DNA of 64,000 nucleotides, taken from positions 434,001 to 498,000 of the forward strand of contig NZ_FAOZ01000003.1 of NCBI RefSeq assembly GCF_001536285.1, written 5' to 3'. Below are positions 8,205 to 17,057 of the stretch, one piece after another. Below the pieces are notes generated by a model that worked only from the letters and a program-made list of their open reading frames with translations, did no database searches and had not been told where the DNA came from. Made by a program: the position numbers and the translations under genes. Origin of the DNA: Parafrankia irregularis (GTDB lineage Bacteria > Actinomycetota > Actinomycetes > Frankiales > Frankiaceae). Every line of letters begins with the position of its first letter. Within the stretch, counting starts at the first letter, position 1.

Positions 8205-9350
8205 ATGACCGAGCAGGTTGTCATCGTCGGGGCGGCGCTGTCCGACTGTGGGCGGGTGGACTCGACGACGCCCTTCGCCCTGCACCAGCAGGCCGCGGCC
8301 CGGGCACTCGCCGACGCGGGGCTGAGCCACACAGACGTCGACGGCGTGGCCTCGACCGGCCTCGGCGTCCTCGCGCCGGTCGAGCTGGCCGAGTACCTGG
8401 GGCTGCGGCCGACCTGGACCGACTCCACCAGTGTGGGCGGCAGCGCGTGGGAGGTGATGCTCGAGCACGCAGCCGACGCGATCCGGGCCGGAACCGCGAC
8501 CACCGTGCTGCTCGTCTACGGGTCGACGGCACGCTCGGACCTGAAGAACCGGCTGCGGACGGCGAACCTGTCCCTGTCCTCGCGCGGGCCGAGCCAGTTC
8601 GAGGTGCCGTGGGGGCACACCCTGATCGCCAAGTACGCGATGACGGCGCGGCGGCACATGCACGAGTTCGGCACGACCATCGAACAGCTCGCGAACATCG
8701 CCGTCGACACCCGGTTCAACGCGGGCCTCAACCCGGACGCGATGTACCGGGAGCCGCTGACGGTCGACGACGTCCTCGCCGCGCCGATGGTGGCGACGCC
8801 GTTCACCAAGCTGCACTGCTGCATCCGCAGCGACGGCGGCGGCGCGGTGGTGCTGACGTCCGCCCGGCGTGCCGCCGACCTGCCGGGCCGGGCGGTGCGG
8901 GTGCTGGGCACCGGCACCGCGAGCAACGTGACGACGATGTCGGAGTGGGCGGACTTCACCCGATCGCCCGCCGAGGTGTCCGGCCGGCTGGCCTTCTCCC
9001 GGGCCGGGCTGACCCCCGCGGACGTCGACGTCTGCCAGTTCTACGACTCGTTCACCTCGACGGTGCTGCTGACCTTCGAGGCGCTGGGGTTCTGCGGCCG
9101 CGGGGAGGCCGGCGGCTACCTGGAGGGCGGCACGATGCGGGTGGGCGGGGCGATGCCCACCAACACCGACGGCGGCGGGCTGTCGGCGTGCCATCCCGGC
9201 ATGCGCGGCATCTTCCTGCTGGTCGAGGCCGTTCGCCAGCTGCGCGGGGAGGCCACCGGACGGCAGGTTCCCGACGCCCGGGTGGCCTGTGTGAACGCCA
9301 CCGGGGGCTGGTTCAGCTCGGCCTCGACGGTGCTGCTCGGAGTCGACTGA
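8205..9350 (+). CDS. SCP2/lipid-transfer-type thiolase-like protein
   Basis: About 381 residues from the ATG at 8205 (MTEQVVIVG, the usual thiolase opening). In-frame ATGs at 8172 and 8190 lie in an 18-base direct duplication and would add GQDR repeats. The thiolase fold is intact, but where degradative thiolases carry the nucleophilic cysteine this protein has SVGGSAWE, with no Cys. The late histidine (CHPGMRG) and a C-terminal NATGGWFSSAS loop are present. Missing nucleophile plus this pattern points to the SCP2/Ltp2-like group, which often does retro-aldol or condensing chemistry with a DUF35 partner. No DUF35 gene is adjacent. The substrate is probably the CoA ester made by the preceding ligase. 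Confidence 0.8.
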   Translation: MTEQVVIVGAALSDCGRVDSTTPFALHQQAAARALADAGLSHTDVDGVASTGLGVLAPVELAEYLGLRPTWTDSTSVGGSAWEVMLEHAADAIRAGTATTVLLVYGSTARSDLKNRLRTANLSLSSRGPSQFEVPWGHTLIAKYAMTARRHMHEFGTTIEQLANIAVDTRFNAGLNPDAMYREPLTVDDVLAAPMVATPFTKLHCCIRSDGGGAVVLTSARRAADLPGRAVRVLGTGTASNVTTMSEWADFTRSPAEVSGRLAFSRAGLTPADVDVCQFYDSFTSTVLLTFEALGFCGRGEAGGYLEGGTMRVGGAMPTNTDGGGLSACHPGMRGIFLLVEAVRQLRGEATGRQVPDARVACVNATGGWFSSASTVLLGVD

Positions 9351-9393
9351 GCGCCGGCCGAGCGCCGCCTGGAGGGTCGGGCGGGGGAACGAA

Positions 9394-9409
9394 CACCACG
9401 AAGGTGGTG
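9394..9409 (+). terminator. Short hairpin downstream of the thiolase gene
   Basis: CACCAC and GTGGTG pair around GAAG, 44 bases after the thiolase stop. It is a small but perfect 6-bp stem within the 308-base gap before the importer genes. It may end the ligase-thiolase transcript; there is no U-tract. Confidence 0.4.
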
Positions 9410-9449
9410 CCGGTACACAAACCCTTGCCACGTTCCGGCATATGTGATT

Positions 9450-9480
9450 GATTATACAATATCTAAAGATCACTGCAGTG
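9450..9480. promoter_or_regulatory. AT-rich control region upstream of the ABC importer operon
   Basis: The gap 9351-9658 contains an unusually A/T-rich block. GATTATACAATATC (9450-9463) shares TATACAAT with the site at 6427-6439, and the perfect palindrome CACTGCAGTG follows at 9471-9480. The block lies about 180 bases before the first importer gene and is the best promoter/operator candidate for it; TATACAAT may also act as a -10 element. The GntR regulator at 14787, inside this operon, is the natural candidate binder. I see no convincing -35 hexamer and nothing else coding-like in the gap. Confidence 0.45.
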
Positions 9481-9658
9481 ACGCCACTTCCCGGGTCACG
9501 CGTGGTCACCCGCCCGCCCCGCCAGGGCCCGTGCCGCTCCCGCACCGGGCCGGGACTCCTGGCACCGGGGGTGGCGCGCCTATCTCCACAGATCCAGCAC
9601 AACTCCGATGAGACATCGCAGCCGAGTCGTTGCCGCCGACGGCGGTTTTGGAGGCATT

Positions 9659-10459
9659 ATGCCGACGCCGACACCCACCGCGGCGCCGCCCGTCACCGGA
9701 GCAGCGCCGCTGTTACGCCTGTCCTCGGTCAGCAAGCGCTTCGGCGGGGTGCGCGCACTGACCGACGTCGACCTCACCGTCGCCGCCGGAACCGTCCAGG
9801 GCCTCATCGGGCCGAACGGCGCGGGCAAGACCACCCTTTTCGACATCATCTCCGGCATCACCCCCGCCTCCGAGGGAACGGTCCACTTCGCGGACCACGA
9901 TGTCACCGCCGTCTCGGCCACCCGGCGCGCGCGGCTCGGCATGCGCCGCACCTTCCAGCGGGCCCAGGTCTTCAGCTGGCTGTCGGTGGAGGACAACGTG
10001 CTCGCCGGGCTCGAGTGGCACGGTGGCGGTGGCGGTGTCCTCGCCGACCTGCTCTCCCTGCCGTCGCGGCGCACGCTGGAACACCAGCGCCGCGAGCGGG
10101 TCGCGGAGGTCCTCGAGTGGTGCGGCCTCACGGAGCTGCGCAAGGTCTCCGCCGGCGCGCTGCCTCTCGGCCAGCAGCGCCTGCTGGAGCTCGCCCGTGC
10201 CATCGCCGACCGCCCCCGGCTGCTCCTGCTCGACGAGCCGACGTCCGGGCTCGCCCACGCCGAGTCCGACCGCTTCGGGGAGCTGGTGCTGTCGCTGCGG
10301 GGCGAGGGATGCGCGGTGGTGCTCGTCGAGCACGACGCCGCCTTCGTGATGCGGACCTGCGACCGCATCACCGTGCTCGACCTGGGCTCCGTCCTCGCCG
10401 AGGGCACCCCGGCCGAGATCCAGGCCAACCAGGCCGTCCGCGACGCCTACCTCGGCTGA
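9659..10459 (+). CDS. Branched-chain amino acid-type ABC transporter ATP-binding protein (LivG-like)
   Basis: This 266-residue ATPase starts at the ATG at 9659, behind a clear GGAGG; an earlier ATG at 9608 has no such site. Walker A is GPNGAGKTT, the signature loop is the LivG-style LPLGQQRLLELARA rather than LSGGQ, Walker B is LLLLDEPTSGL, and the switch histidine is in LVEHD. The region RRTFQRAQVFSWLSVEDNV is typical of LivG. It should energise import by the LivH/LivM parts of the fusion at 12019 together with that protein's own LivF domain. The downstream neighbour is the matching lipoprotein receptor (53-base gap). Confidence 0.9.
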   Translation: MPTPTPTAAPPVTGAAPLLRLSSVSKRFGGVRALTDVDLTVAAGTVQGLIGPNGAGKTTLFDIISGITPASEGTVHFADHDVTAVSATRRARLGMRRTFQRAQVFSWLSVEDNVLAGLEWHGGGGGVLADLLSLPSRRTLEHQRRERVAEVLEWCGLTELRKVSAGALPLGQQRLLELARAIADRPRLLLLDEPTSGLAHAESDRFGELVLSLRGEGCAVVLVEHDAAFVMRTCDRITVLDLGSVLAEGTPAEIQANQAVRDAYLG

Positions 10460-10512
10460 CAACGGCTCCCGCACCGCTCGTTCGTTTCAAGGAATCACCA
10501 GGGAGTGCATCA

Positions 10513-11850
10513 ATGCGAACCATCCGATTAGTGGCGGCGGCAGCCACCGCGCTCGCGGTCATCGCGAGTGCCGTGGGGTGCTCGTCGGACGGCACACCGC
10601 AGGACGGCCCGACCGTCGCCGCCGACACGGTGAAGGCAGGCCCGCCGTCGGGCTGGAGTGACGGCGGCTACACGGTCGACGCGGCCAGCCTGAAGTGTGG
10701 CCAGACCGCCTCCAACCCCACCCGCGGCGTCACCGACACCGAGATCACCATCGGTGGCCTGGCCTATCTGACCAGCGCCAGCGGCAGCTCGATGGCCGGC
10801 ACCGAGCTCGGCGCGCAGGCCCGGTTCGACCGGGCGAACGCCGAGGGCGGCGTCAACGGCCGCAAGATCAACTACGTGGGCACCCTGGATGACGGCAACG
10901 ACCCGGCGCGCAACAGCGCCCAGGCCAAGGCGCTGGTCGACAAGAACATCTTCGCCGCGGTCCCGGTGATGACAAGCAGCGCGAACTATCTCGACACCTT
11001 CTGCGGCGAGACGGTTCCCTTCTTCGGCTGGGGCTTCAACCTCGGCTTCTGCCAGACATCGATCGGCTTCGGTATCACCGGCTGCCAGTTCCCCGAGGGC
11101 GACGTCACCTCGACGACGTACGGCCTGATGATCCAGGCCATGTTCGGCGGTGACGCCACCGGCAAGACGACCGCTCTCGTCGGTGTCGACAACGACTCGG
11201 CACGGGCGGGCCTCAAGCAGCTCGGCGAACAGATTCGCTCCGTCGGGGTGAAGACCGTCTACGAGGAGAACCCGATCCCCGTCGCGGGCATCACCGACAC
11301 CACCGCGGTGGTCAACGCCCTGATGACGTCCAACAACGGCGCCCCGCCGGACGTCGTCCTCTACGTCGCCGACTTCAACTCGGTCATCAAGATGACCGCC
11401 GCGATGACGGCTGCCGGGTACGAGGGCAAGAACCTCAACCCGGTCGGTTACGACCCGCGCCTCGCCGGATTCAAGGACCTGCAGAAGTCCTACACGATCG
11501 TGCAGTGGCAGCCCGGGGCCGACACCAGCGTCCCGGCCATCAAGCAGCTCACCGAGGACTTCGCCAAGTACGCCCCGGACCAGGCCATCAGCCTGCCGGC
11601 GATGGCCGGGTACTGGGCGGCCGACATGTTCATCCAGGCAGCCACCAAGGTCGGCCCTGAGCTCACCGTCGACAAGCTCCTGAAGGTGCTCAACTCCGAC
11701 TACTCCTACTACGTCGAGGGCGCCGTGCCCGAGACGCGGTGGCCGCTCAACCACAACATCTCGGCTCCCTGCGCCTCGATCGTCCAGCTCAACGGCGACA
11801 AGTACGACATCACCAGCAAGCTCTCCTGCGGTTCCCTGATCAAGAAGTAG
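10513..11850 (+). CDS. Substrate-binding lipoprotein of Liv-type ABC importer
   Basis: The protein has 445 residues from the ATG at 10513. The signal ends in a lipobox (ASAVGC, Cys about residue 24), so the mature protein is anchored to the outer face of the membrane. A Peripla_BP_6-type domain follows, starting at TDTEITIGGLAYLTS and containing GGVNGRKINYV, the characteristic turn of this family. Such receptors bind branched amino acids, aromatic acids or other carboxylates. Given the CoA ligases on both sides, a carboxylic acid is the more likely ligand here. The frame is open from 9448 through this gene only because the ATPase gene is read in another frame. Confidence 0.9.
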   Translation: MRTIRLVAAAATALAVIASAVGCSSDGTPQDGPTVAADTVKAGPPSGWSDGGYTVDAASLKCGQTASNPTRGVTDTEITIGGLAYLTSASGSSMAGTELGAQARFDRANAEGGVNGRKINYVGTLDDGNDPARNSAQAKALVDKNIFAAVPVMTSSANYLDTFCGETVPFFGWGFNLGFCQTSIGFGITGCQFPEGDVTSTTYGLMIQAMFGGDATGKTTALVGVDNDSARAGLKQLGEQIRSVGVKTVYEENPIPVAGITDTTAVVNALMTSNNGAPPDVVLYVADFNSVIKMTAAMTAAGYEGKNLNPVGYDPRLAGFKDLQKSYTIVQWQPGADTSVPAIKQLTEDFAKYAPDQAISLPAMAGYWAADMFIQAATKVGPELTVDKLLKVLNSDYSYYVEGAVPETRWPLNHNISAPCASIVQLNGDKYDITSKLSCGSLIKK

Positions 11851-11882
11851 CTCCACCGCACAACAGCAAAACAGAAACGCAA

Positions 11883-11921
<39 letters not shown>

Positions 11922-11926
11922 GTAAT

Positions 11927-11974
11927 ACCGCCTGGCCGGAGCCGGAACGGAAAATCCGCGCCCGGCCAGGCGGT
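11927..11974 (+). terminator. 13-bp hairpin between receptor and permease genes, possible attenuator
   Basis: ACCGCCTGGCCGG (11927-11939) pairs perfectly with 11962-11974 around a 22-base loop. It sits inside the operon, after the receptor gene and 45 bases before the permease fusion. Binding-protein transporters commonly use such a structure to make the receptor more abundant than the membrane part, by partial termination or 3'-end protection. Confidence 0.6.
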
Positions 11975-12018
11975 CCCAGAAATGGCGGCGGCGCGGGCCG
12001 CGACCAAGGAGGAATCGC

Positions 12019-14790
12019 GTGACCGAGTTCTTCAACCTGGTGGTCGCGGGGCTGGTCACCGGCGCGTTATACGCGATCCTCGCGTCCGGTCTGACCCTCA
12101 CCTACCAGACCTCCGGAGTGTTCAACTTCGGGCAGGGCGGCGTCGCCTTCTCGACGGCCTACCTGTTCTTCCAGCTCAACACCGGCCAGGGCCTGCCCGT
12201 CGTGCCGAGCGCGATTCTGTGCGTCGGCGTGTTCGCGCCGGCGCTGGGCTGGCTGCTGCACCGGATCCTGTTCAACCCGCTGCGCGACGCGTCCATCGCG
12301 GCGCGGATGGTCGCCACCCTCGGCCTGCTCATCGCGCTGCCCGCGCTGTGCCTGTGGATCACCGCCATGCTGCGGGAGAAGGCCAGTCTGGACCTGCCGA
12401 CCGTCGAGGACGTCTTCCGGTTCCCGGGCCTGGGGCCCAGCCCCAAGGAGATCTACAAGCTCGGCAACGGCCTGATCCTGGACAGCGACAAACTGGCCAT
12501 TCTCGGCGCCGCGATCTTCTCCGCGCTGCTGCTGTGGTACCTCGTGCGCCGCACCCGCATCGGCCTGGAGATGCGCGCCTCGGTGAGCCGGCCCGCCATC
12601 GCCGCCCTGCGCGGCGTCGACCCGGACCGTGCGTCCGCGGTCTCCTGGATCACCTCCTGCGGGCTGGCCGGCCTGGTCGGCGTCCTGCTGGCCCCGATGT
12701 TCGGCCTGGCCAACTTCACCTACAACACGCTGCTGTTCGTCTCGATCCCCGCGGTGGTACTGGCGCGTTTCGCCTCCATTCCGCTCGCGATGGCCGGCGG
12801 CCTGCTGCTCGGTGTCGCGCAGAACCTGGTGGACGGCTACGTCGACCTCGACATCACGGGATTCCCGACCGCCGTCCCGTTCATCATTCTCTTCCTGCTG
12901 CTGTTCTTCTTCGGCGCCGAACGCGGCCGTTCCGCCGGCACCACCCTGGAGGAGAAGCCGCCCGCCGAGGACCCGACCGAGGTCTCGCCGTGGCGCCGGC
13001 GCGCGCTGTGGGGCGTCGTCACCGTCGGGCTGCTCTCCTACACCGCCTGGGGCGCCACCGACTTCTGGGCCGGTCTGCTCGCCGAGGGCCTGGCAACCGC
13101 CATCGTGCTGATGTCGTTCACGGTCGTCACCGGCATCGGCGGCATGGTCAGCCTCGCGCAGGTCGCCTTCGTCCTCGCCGGGGCCTTCACCACCGGCATC
13201 CTGCTCTCCCATGACGTCCCGTATCTGCCCGCGCTGCTCGCCGGGGTGGTCGTCGCCGCCCTGACCGGCGCCGTCATCGCGCTGCCGACCCGGCGTCTCG
13301 GCGGACTGCCGCTGGCGCTGTCCACGCTGGCGCTGGCGTTCATCGGCCAGAACCTGCTGTTCCAGATCCGCGACATCTCCAACGGCTCCGGCGGCTGGGC
13401 GATCCCGGCACCGGACCTGGGCATCGTCGACACCGCCAACCCCCGGTGGATGGTCGTGATGCTGCTGGTGCTGCTCGGGCTGACCATCTGGCTCGTCCAC
13501 GCCCTGCGCACCTCCAGCACGGGCCGGGCGATGCTCGCCGTCCGCTCCAGCGACGTCGGCGCGCAGACCAACGGCATCGCCGTCGGGCGCATGAAGCTGC
13601 TGGTCTTCGTCATCTCCGCGGCCATCGCCGGGTTCGGCGGCGTGCTGCTCGCGACCACCCGCGGCCGGGTCACCAACACCGACTACGACGCGTTCCTCGG
13701 GCTGGTCTGGCTGGCGACCACCATCACCTTCAGCATCCGCCGCCCCGCCGGAGCCGTCCTCGCCGGCCTCGTCGCCGCGCTCGCCCCGCAGGCGTTCGAG
13801 AACATCCCGGACTCCACCCACTTCATGCAGATCCTCTTCGGGCTCGGCGCCATCGGTCTGGCCCGCGACCCCGACGGCGCGCTGGCCGCCATCGGCCGCG
13901 CCACCCAGCAACGCCGCCGCCGCCAGGCCGGCTCGGCAGCAGGTGCGACCTCGCCTGCCCCGGCGGCTCCCTCACCAGCGGTCGCCGTTCCTGTGGGCGA
14001 CGTGCCCACGGCCGCCGGTGCCCTCGAAACGGCGGTGGAGCCCGTCCTGCGGGTCCGCGGGCTGCACGCCGGCTACAACGACATCGAGGTCCTGCACGGC
14101 GTCGACCTCGTGATCGGCCCGGGCGAGGCATTGGCCCTGCTGGGCAGCAACGGTGCCGGCAAGACCACGCTGTGCGCGGCGATCGGCGGCCTCGTCACCC
14201 CCACCGCGGGCATCATCGAGCTCGCCGGCGAGGACGTCACCGCGATCCCGGCGCAGCGCCGCCGGCGCGACGGCATCTACCTGGCGCCCGAGGGCCGCGG
14301 CATCTTCCCCGACCTCACCGTCGAGGAGAACCTGACGATCTGGCTGCGCGACCGGGACGAACGCGACCGCGCCTACGAGGCCTTCCCCTCGCTGGCCCGC
14401 CGCCGCGGGCAGGCCGCGGGTGCGCTTTCCGGCGGTGAGCAGCAGCAGCTCACGCTCGCCCCGGCGCTCGTCCGCCCGCCCCGCCTGCTCATCGCCGACG
14501 AGCCGTCGCTCGGCCTGGCGCCGCTGGTCACCGAGCAGATCTTCGCCGCGCTCGGCCAGCTGCAGCAGCAGGGAACGGCCCTGCTCATCGCCGAGGAGAA
14601 GACCCGCAACGCGCTGTCCGTCGCGGGGCACGCCGCCTTCCTCACCGTCGGCCACATCACCTGGGCCGGCCCGACCAGCGAGCTGGACACCGAGGCGCTG
14701 GCCACCGCCTACCTCGGCAACGCCACAGCCGGCGCCGCCCCGGCCGCCCCTGCCACAGCGGCGACCGCGGCCGTCCAGGTGGCTGAATGA
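12019..14790 (+). CDS. Fused LivH-LivM-LivF: two permeases and an ATPase in one protein
   Basis: This 923-residue protein starts at the GTG at 12019, behind AAGGAGG. Three full modules lie in order. Residues 1 to about 305 are a LivH permease (GLTLTYQTSGVFNFGQGG). Residues about 325-635 are a LivM permease (GIGGMVSLAQVAFVLAGAF). An Arg/Ala/Pro linker (about 636-672) leads to a LivF ATPase from about 675, with Walker A GSNGAGKTT near 708, LSGGEQQQ near 803 and Walker B LLIADEPSLGL. Normally these are three genes. With the separate LivG-like ATPase and the lipoprotein it forms a complete importer. One unusual detail is that the switch region reads LIAEEKTRNA, with Glu-Lys where the H-loop histidine (LVEH/VEQ) is often found. 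Its stop overlaps the GntR start by four bases. Confidence 0.9.
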   Translation: MTEFFNLVVAGLVTGALYAILASGLTLTYQTSGVFNFGQGGVAFSTAYLFFQLNTGQGLPVVPSAILCVGVFAPALGWLLHRILFNPLRDASIAARMVATLGLLIALPALCLWITAMLREKASLDLPTVEDVFRFPGLGPSPKEIYKLGNGLILDSDKLAILGAAIFSALLLWYLVRRTRIGLEMRASVSRPAIAALRGVDPDRASAVSWITSCGLAGLVGVLLAPMFGLANFTYNTLLFVSIPAVVLARFASIPLAMAGGLLLGVAQNLVDGYVDLDITGFPTAVPFIILFLLLFFFGAERGRSAGTTLEEKPPAEDPTEVSPWRRRALWGVVTVGLLSYTAWGATDFWAGLLAEGLATAIVLMSFTVVTGIGGMVSLAQVAFVLAGAFTTGILLSHDVPYLPALLAGVVVAALTGAVIALPTRRLGGLPLALSTLALAFIGQNLLFQIRDISNGSGGWAIPAPDLGIVDTANPRWMVVMLLVLLGLTIWLVHALRTSSTGRAMLAVRSSDVGAQTNGIAVGRMKLLVFVISAAIAGFGGVLLATTRGRVTNTDYDAFLGLVWLATTITFSIRRPAGAVLAGLVAALAPQAFENIPDSTHFMQILFGLGAIGLARDPDGALAAIGRATQQRRRRQAGSAAGATSPAPAAPSPAVAVPVGDVPTAAGALETAVEPVLRVRGLHAGYNDIEVLHGVDLVIGPGEALALLGSNGAGKTTLCAAIGGLVTPTAGIIELAGEDVTAIPAQRRRRDGIYLAPEGRGIFPDLTVEENLTIWLRDRDERDRAYEAFPSLARRRGQAAGALSGGEQQQLTLAPALVRPPRLLIADEPSLGLAPLVTEQIFAALGQLQQQGTALLIAEEKTRNALSVAGHAAFLTVGHITWAGPTSELDTEALATAYLGNATAGAAPAAPATAATAAVQVAE

Positions 14791-15461
14791 CCCGGACCAG
14801 GCAGCACATGGAACGTCGCAGCAGTGGACGTCAGGTCGCGGACCACATCCGCGGCCTGATCTTCAGCGGCGCGCTGCGTCAGGGTGACCGTGTCCGCCAG
14901 GACATGATCGCCGAGGAGCTGGGCGTCAGCCGCATCCCGGTGCGCGAAGCGATGATCACGTTGGAGAGCGAGGGCTGGATCGCGATCGAGCCGCACCGCG
15001 GGGCGTTCGTCCACGGCCTGGACCGCAACTCCGTCATCGACTACTACGCGCTGCTGGGCCACCTCTACGGTCTGGCGGCCGAGCAGGCCACCGAACGCGG
15101 TGACCCGGCCGGCTTCGCGGCGCTGGCCGCCGCGGAGCGCCGGCTGTGCCAGGCCGAGGACGCCGAGGAGCTTCTGCGGGCCAACGAGCAGTTCCTCCGC
15201 CAGATCTTCGCGATGGCGAACTCGCCCCGGCTGTCGTCGTTCTCCCGGCTGATGACCGGGATCATCCCGGGCAACTTCTTCGCCCTCGTTCCCAGCACCA
15301 TCGGGGGGCAGAAGAGCGGAGTGGCCGCCGTCATGCGGGCGATGGCGGCCGGCGACGGCGGCAGCGCGGCGGCGGAGTTCATCCGCATGCTGCGCAGCCA
15401 CGGCGGGCATGTGGTGGAGCTGCTGGACGCACGCGACATCCTCTGGCACCCCGCGGCCTGA
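14787..15461 (+). CDS. GntR-family regulator, FadR/FCD subfamily
   Basis: This 224-residue protein starts at the ATG overlapping the permease-fusion stop (ATGA). The winged helix spans residues about 14-75 with the family signature LGVSRIPVREAMITLESEGW. The helical C-terminal part is shorter than many FCD domains and keeps the NEQFL and H-containing tail (RSHGGHV) expected of metal/ligand binding. FCD regulators sense carboxylate effectors. Coupling to the importer suggests it controls this operon and perhaps the Rieske/ligase pair, through the TATACAAT-bearing sites at 6427 and 9450; that link is inferred. Confidence 0.88.
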   Translation: MTRTRQHMERRSSGRQVADHIRGLIFSGALRQGDRVRQDMIAEELGVSRIPVREAMITLESEGWIAIEPHRGAFVHGLDRNSVIDYYALLGHLYGLAAEQATERGDPAGFAALAAAERRLCQAEDAEELLRANEQFLRQIFAMANSPRLSSFSRLMTGIIPGNFFALVPSTIGGQKSGVAAVMRAMAAGDGGSAAAEFIRMLRSHGGHVVELLDARDILWHPAA

Positions 15462-15506
15462 CGACCCATCTCACGACCACCCGTTACAGGGACAGGAGCC
15501 AGCTCG

Positions 15507-17006
15507 ATGTCCGACATCTCTGCCGCCCCGGCGGACACCTCCGTGTTCTCCGAGCCGCGGCTGCTGATCGGCGGCGCCCTGGTGCAGGCGCGGGCCGGCC
15601 GCACCTTCACCAACATCAACCCCGCGACCGAGCAGGTCCTCGGCCTGGTCGCCGACGCCGGCGCCGACGACATGGACGCTGCCGTCGCCGCCGCCCGAAC
15701 CGCGTTCGACACCACCGACTGGTCGACGAACACGCAGCTGCGGCTGCGCTGCCTACGCCAGCTGTCGGAGGCCCTGGAGCGTTACAAGGAGGACCTGCGC
15801 GGGCTGACCGTCGCCGAGATCGGTGCTCCGGTCTCGCTGACCCACGGCCCGCACCTCGACGCGGCGTTGGGGATCGTCTCCTACACGGCGGACCTGGCCG
15901 AGAAGTACGCCTGGGACACCGACCACGGCGTGTACGACTCGCCGGTCACGTACTCCACCAGCCGCCGGGTGGTGGCGCGGGAGCCGGTCGGTGTCGTCGC
16001 GGCGATCACGCCGTGGAACGTGCCGATGCAGATCAACCTGGCGAAGGTGGTGCCGGCGCTGGCCGCCGGTAACACGGTGGTGCTCAAGCCGGCACCGGAC
16101 TCACCGTGGACGGCCACCGTGCTCGGCCGCCTCGTCGCCGAGGAGACCGACATCCCGGCCGGGGTGTTCAACGTCGTGACGACGTCGGACAACCAGGTCG
16201 CGCAGCGCCTCGCGGAGGACCCGCGGGTCGACATGATCAGCTTCACCGGTTCGACGGCGGTGGGCCGGCGCCTGATGGCCGCCGCGGCGCCGACCATCAA
16301 GAAGACGTTCCTGGAGCTGGGCGGCAAGTCCGCGCACATCGTGTGCGACGACGCCGACCTCGGCAAGGTCATCCCGATGGCGGCCACAGTCGCCTGCTTC
16401 CACTCCGGGCAGGGCTGCGCGATCGACTCCCGGCTGCTGGTGGCCCGCCCGCTCTACGACGACGCCGTCGCCGCCATGAGCGAGGCGCTGGCGAACTTCC
16501 CCTACGGCGACCCGACCGACCCGTCGGTGCTGATGGGCCCGCAGATCAGCGCGGTGCAGCGGCAGCGGGTCCTCGACCTGATCGCCGTCGGGGTGGCCGA
16601 GGGGCAGAAGGTCGCCGTCGGCGGCGGTGTGCCCGCGCACCTGCCGACCGGTTTCTTCACCGAGCCGACCCTGTTCGTCGACGTCGACCCCGACTCGGCC
16701 GTCGCCCAGCAGGAGTTCTTCGGCCCGGTCGCGGTGATGATCCCGTTCGACACCGACGACGACGCCGTCCGCATCGCGAACAACTCGATCTACGGGCTGG
16801 CCGGGTCGGTGAGCTCCGGTTCGCTGGACCGGGCGATGGGCATCGCACGGCGGGTGCGCACCGGCTCCATCAACGTCAACGGCGGCCAGTACTACGCGCC
16901 CGACATGCCCTTCGGCGGGTACCGGCAGAGCGGGCTGGGCCGTGAGATGGGTGTGCCCGGGTTCGAGGAGTACCTGGAGACCAAGGTCATCGCCGTCGGA
17001 GTCTGA
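15507..17006 (+). CDS. NAD(P)-dependent aldehyde dehydrogenase
   Basis: The protein has 499 residues, the standard family length, starting at an ATG after an AGGAG site. The Rossmann segment TPWNVPMQINLAKVVPALA, the FTGSTAVG loop, the general base Glu in LELGGKSAH (about residue 269) and the catalytic Cys in FHSGQGC (about 303) are all present. It oxidises an aldehyde to the acid. In this operon it could supply the acid later activated by the CoA ligase at 17058. The substrate cannot be read from sequence; the closest style is betaine/aromatic-aldehyde-type ALDHs common in xenobiotic operons. Confidence 0.9.
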   Translation: MSDISAAPADTSVFSEPRLLIGGALVQARAGRTFTNINPATEQVLGLVADAGADDMDAAVAAARTAFDTTDWSTNTQLRLRCLRQLSEALERYKEDLRGLTVAEIGAPVSLTHGPHLDAALGIVSYTADLAEKYAWDTDHGVYDSPVTYSTSRRVVAREPVGVVAAITPWNVPMQINLAKVVPALAAGNTVVLKPAPDSPWTATVLGRLVAEETDIPAGVFNVVTTSDNQVAQRLAEDPRVDMISFTGSTAVGRRLMAAAAPTIKKTFLELGGKSAHIVCDDADLGKVIPMAATVACFHSGQGCAIDSRLLVARPLYDDAVAAMSEALANFPYGDPTDPSVLMGPQISAVQRQRVLDLIAVGVAEGQKVAVGGGVPAHLPTGFFTEPTLFVDVDPDSAVAQQEFFGPVAVMIPFDTDDDAVRIANNSIYGLAGSVSSGSLDRAMGIARRVRTGSINVNGGQYYAPDMPFGGYRQSGLGREMGVPGFEEYLETKVIAVGV

Positions 17007-17057
17007 CCGGCCGCCGACCAGTCCCGAAAGACCGAAGACCGAAGCCTGGAGGAAACC

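Noticed and set aside
9448-10512. Reading frame continuous with the lipoprotein receptor
   Set aside because: This part overlaps the LivG-like ATPase gene in another frame; the receptor starts with its own signal peptide at 10513.
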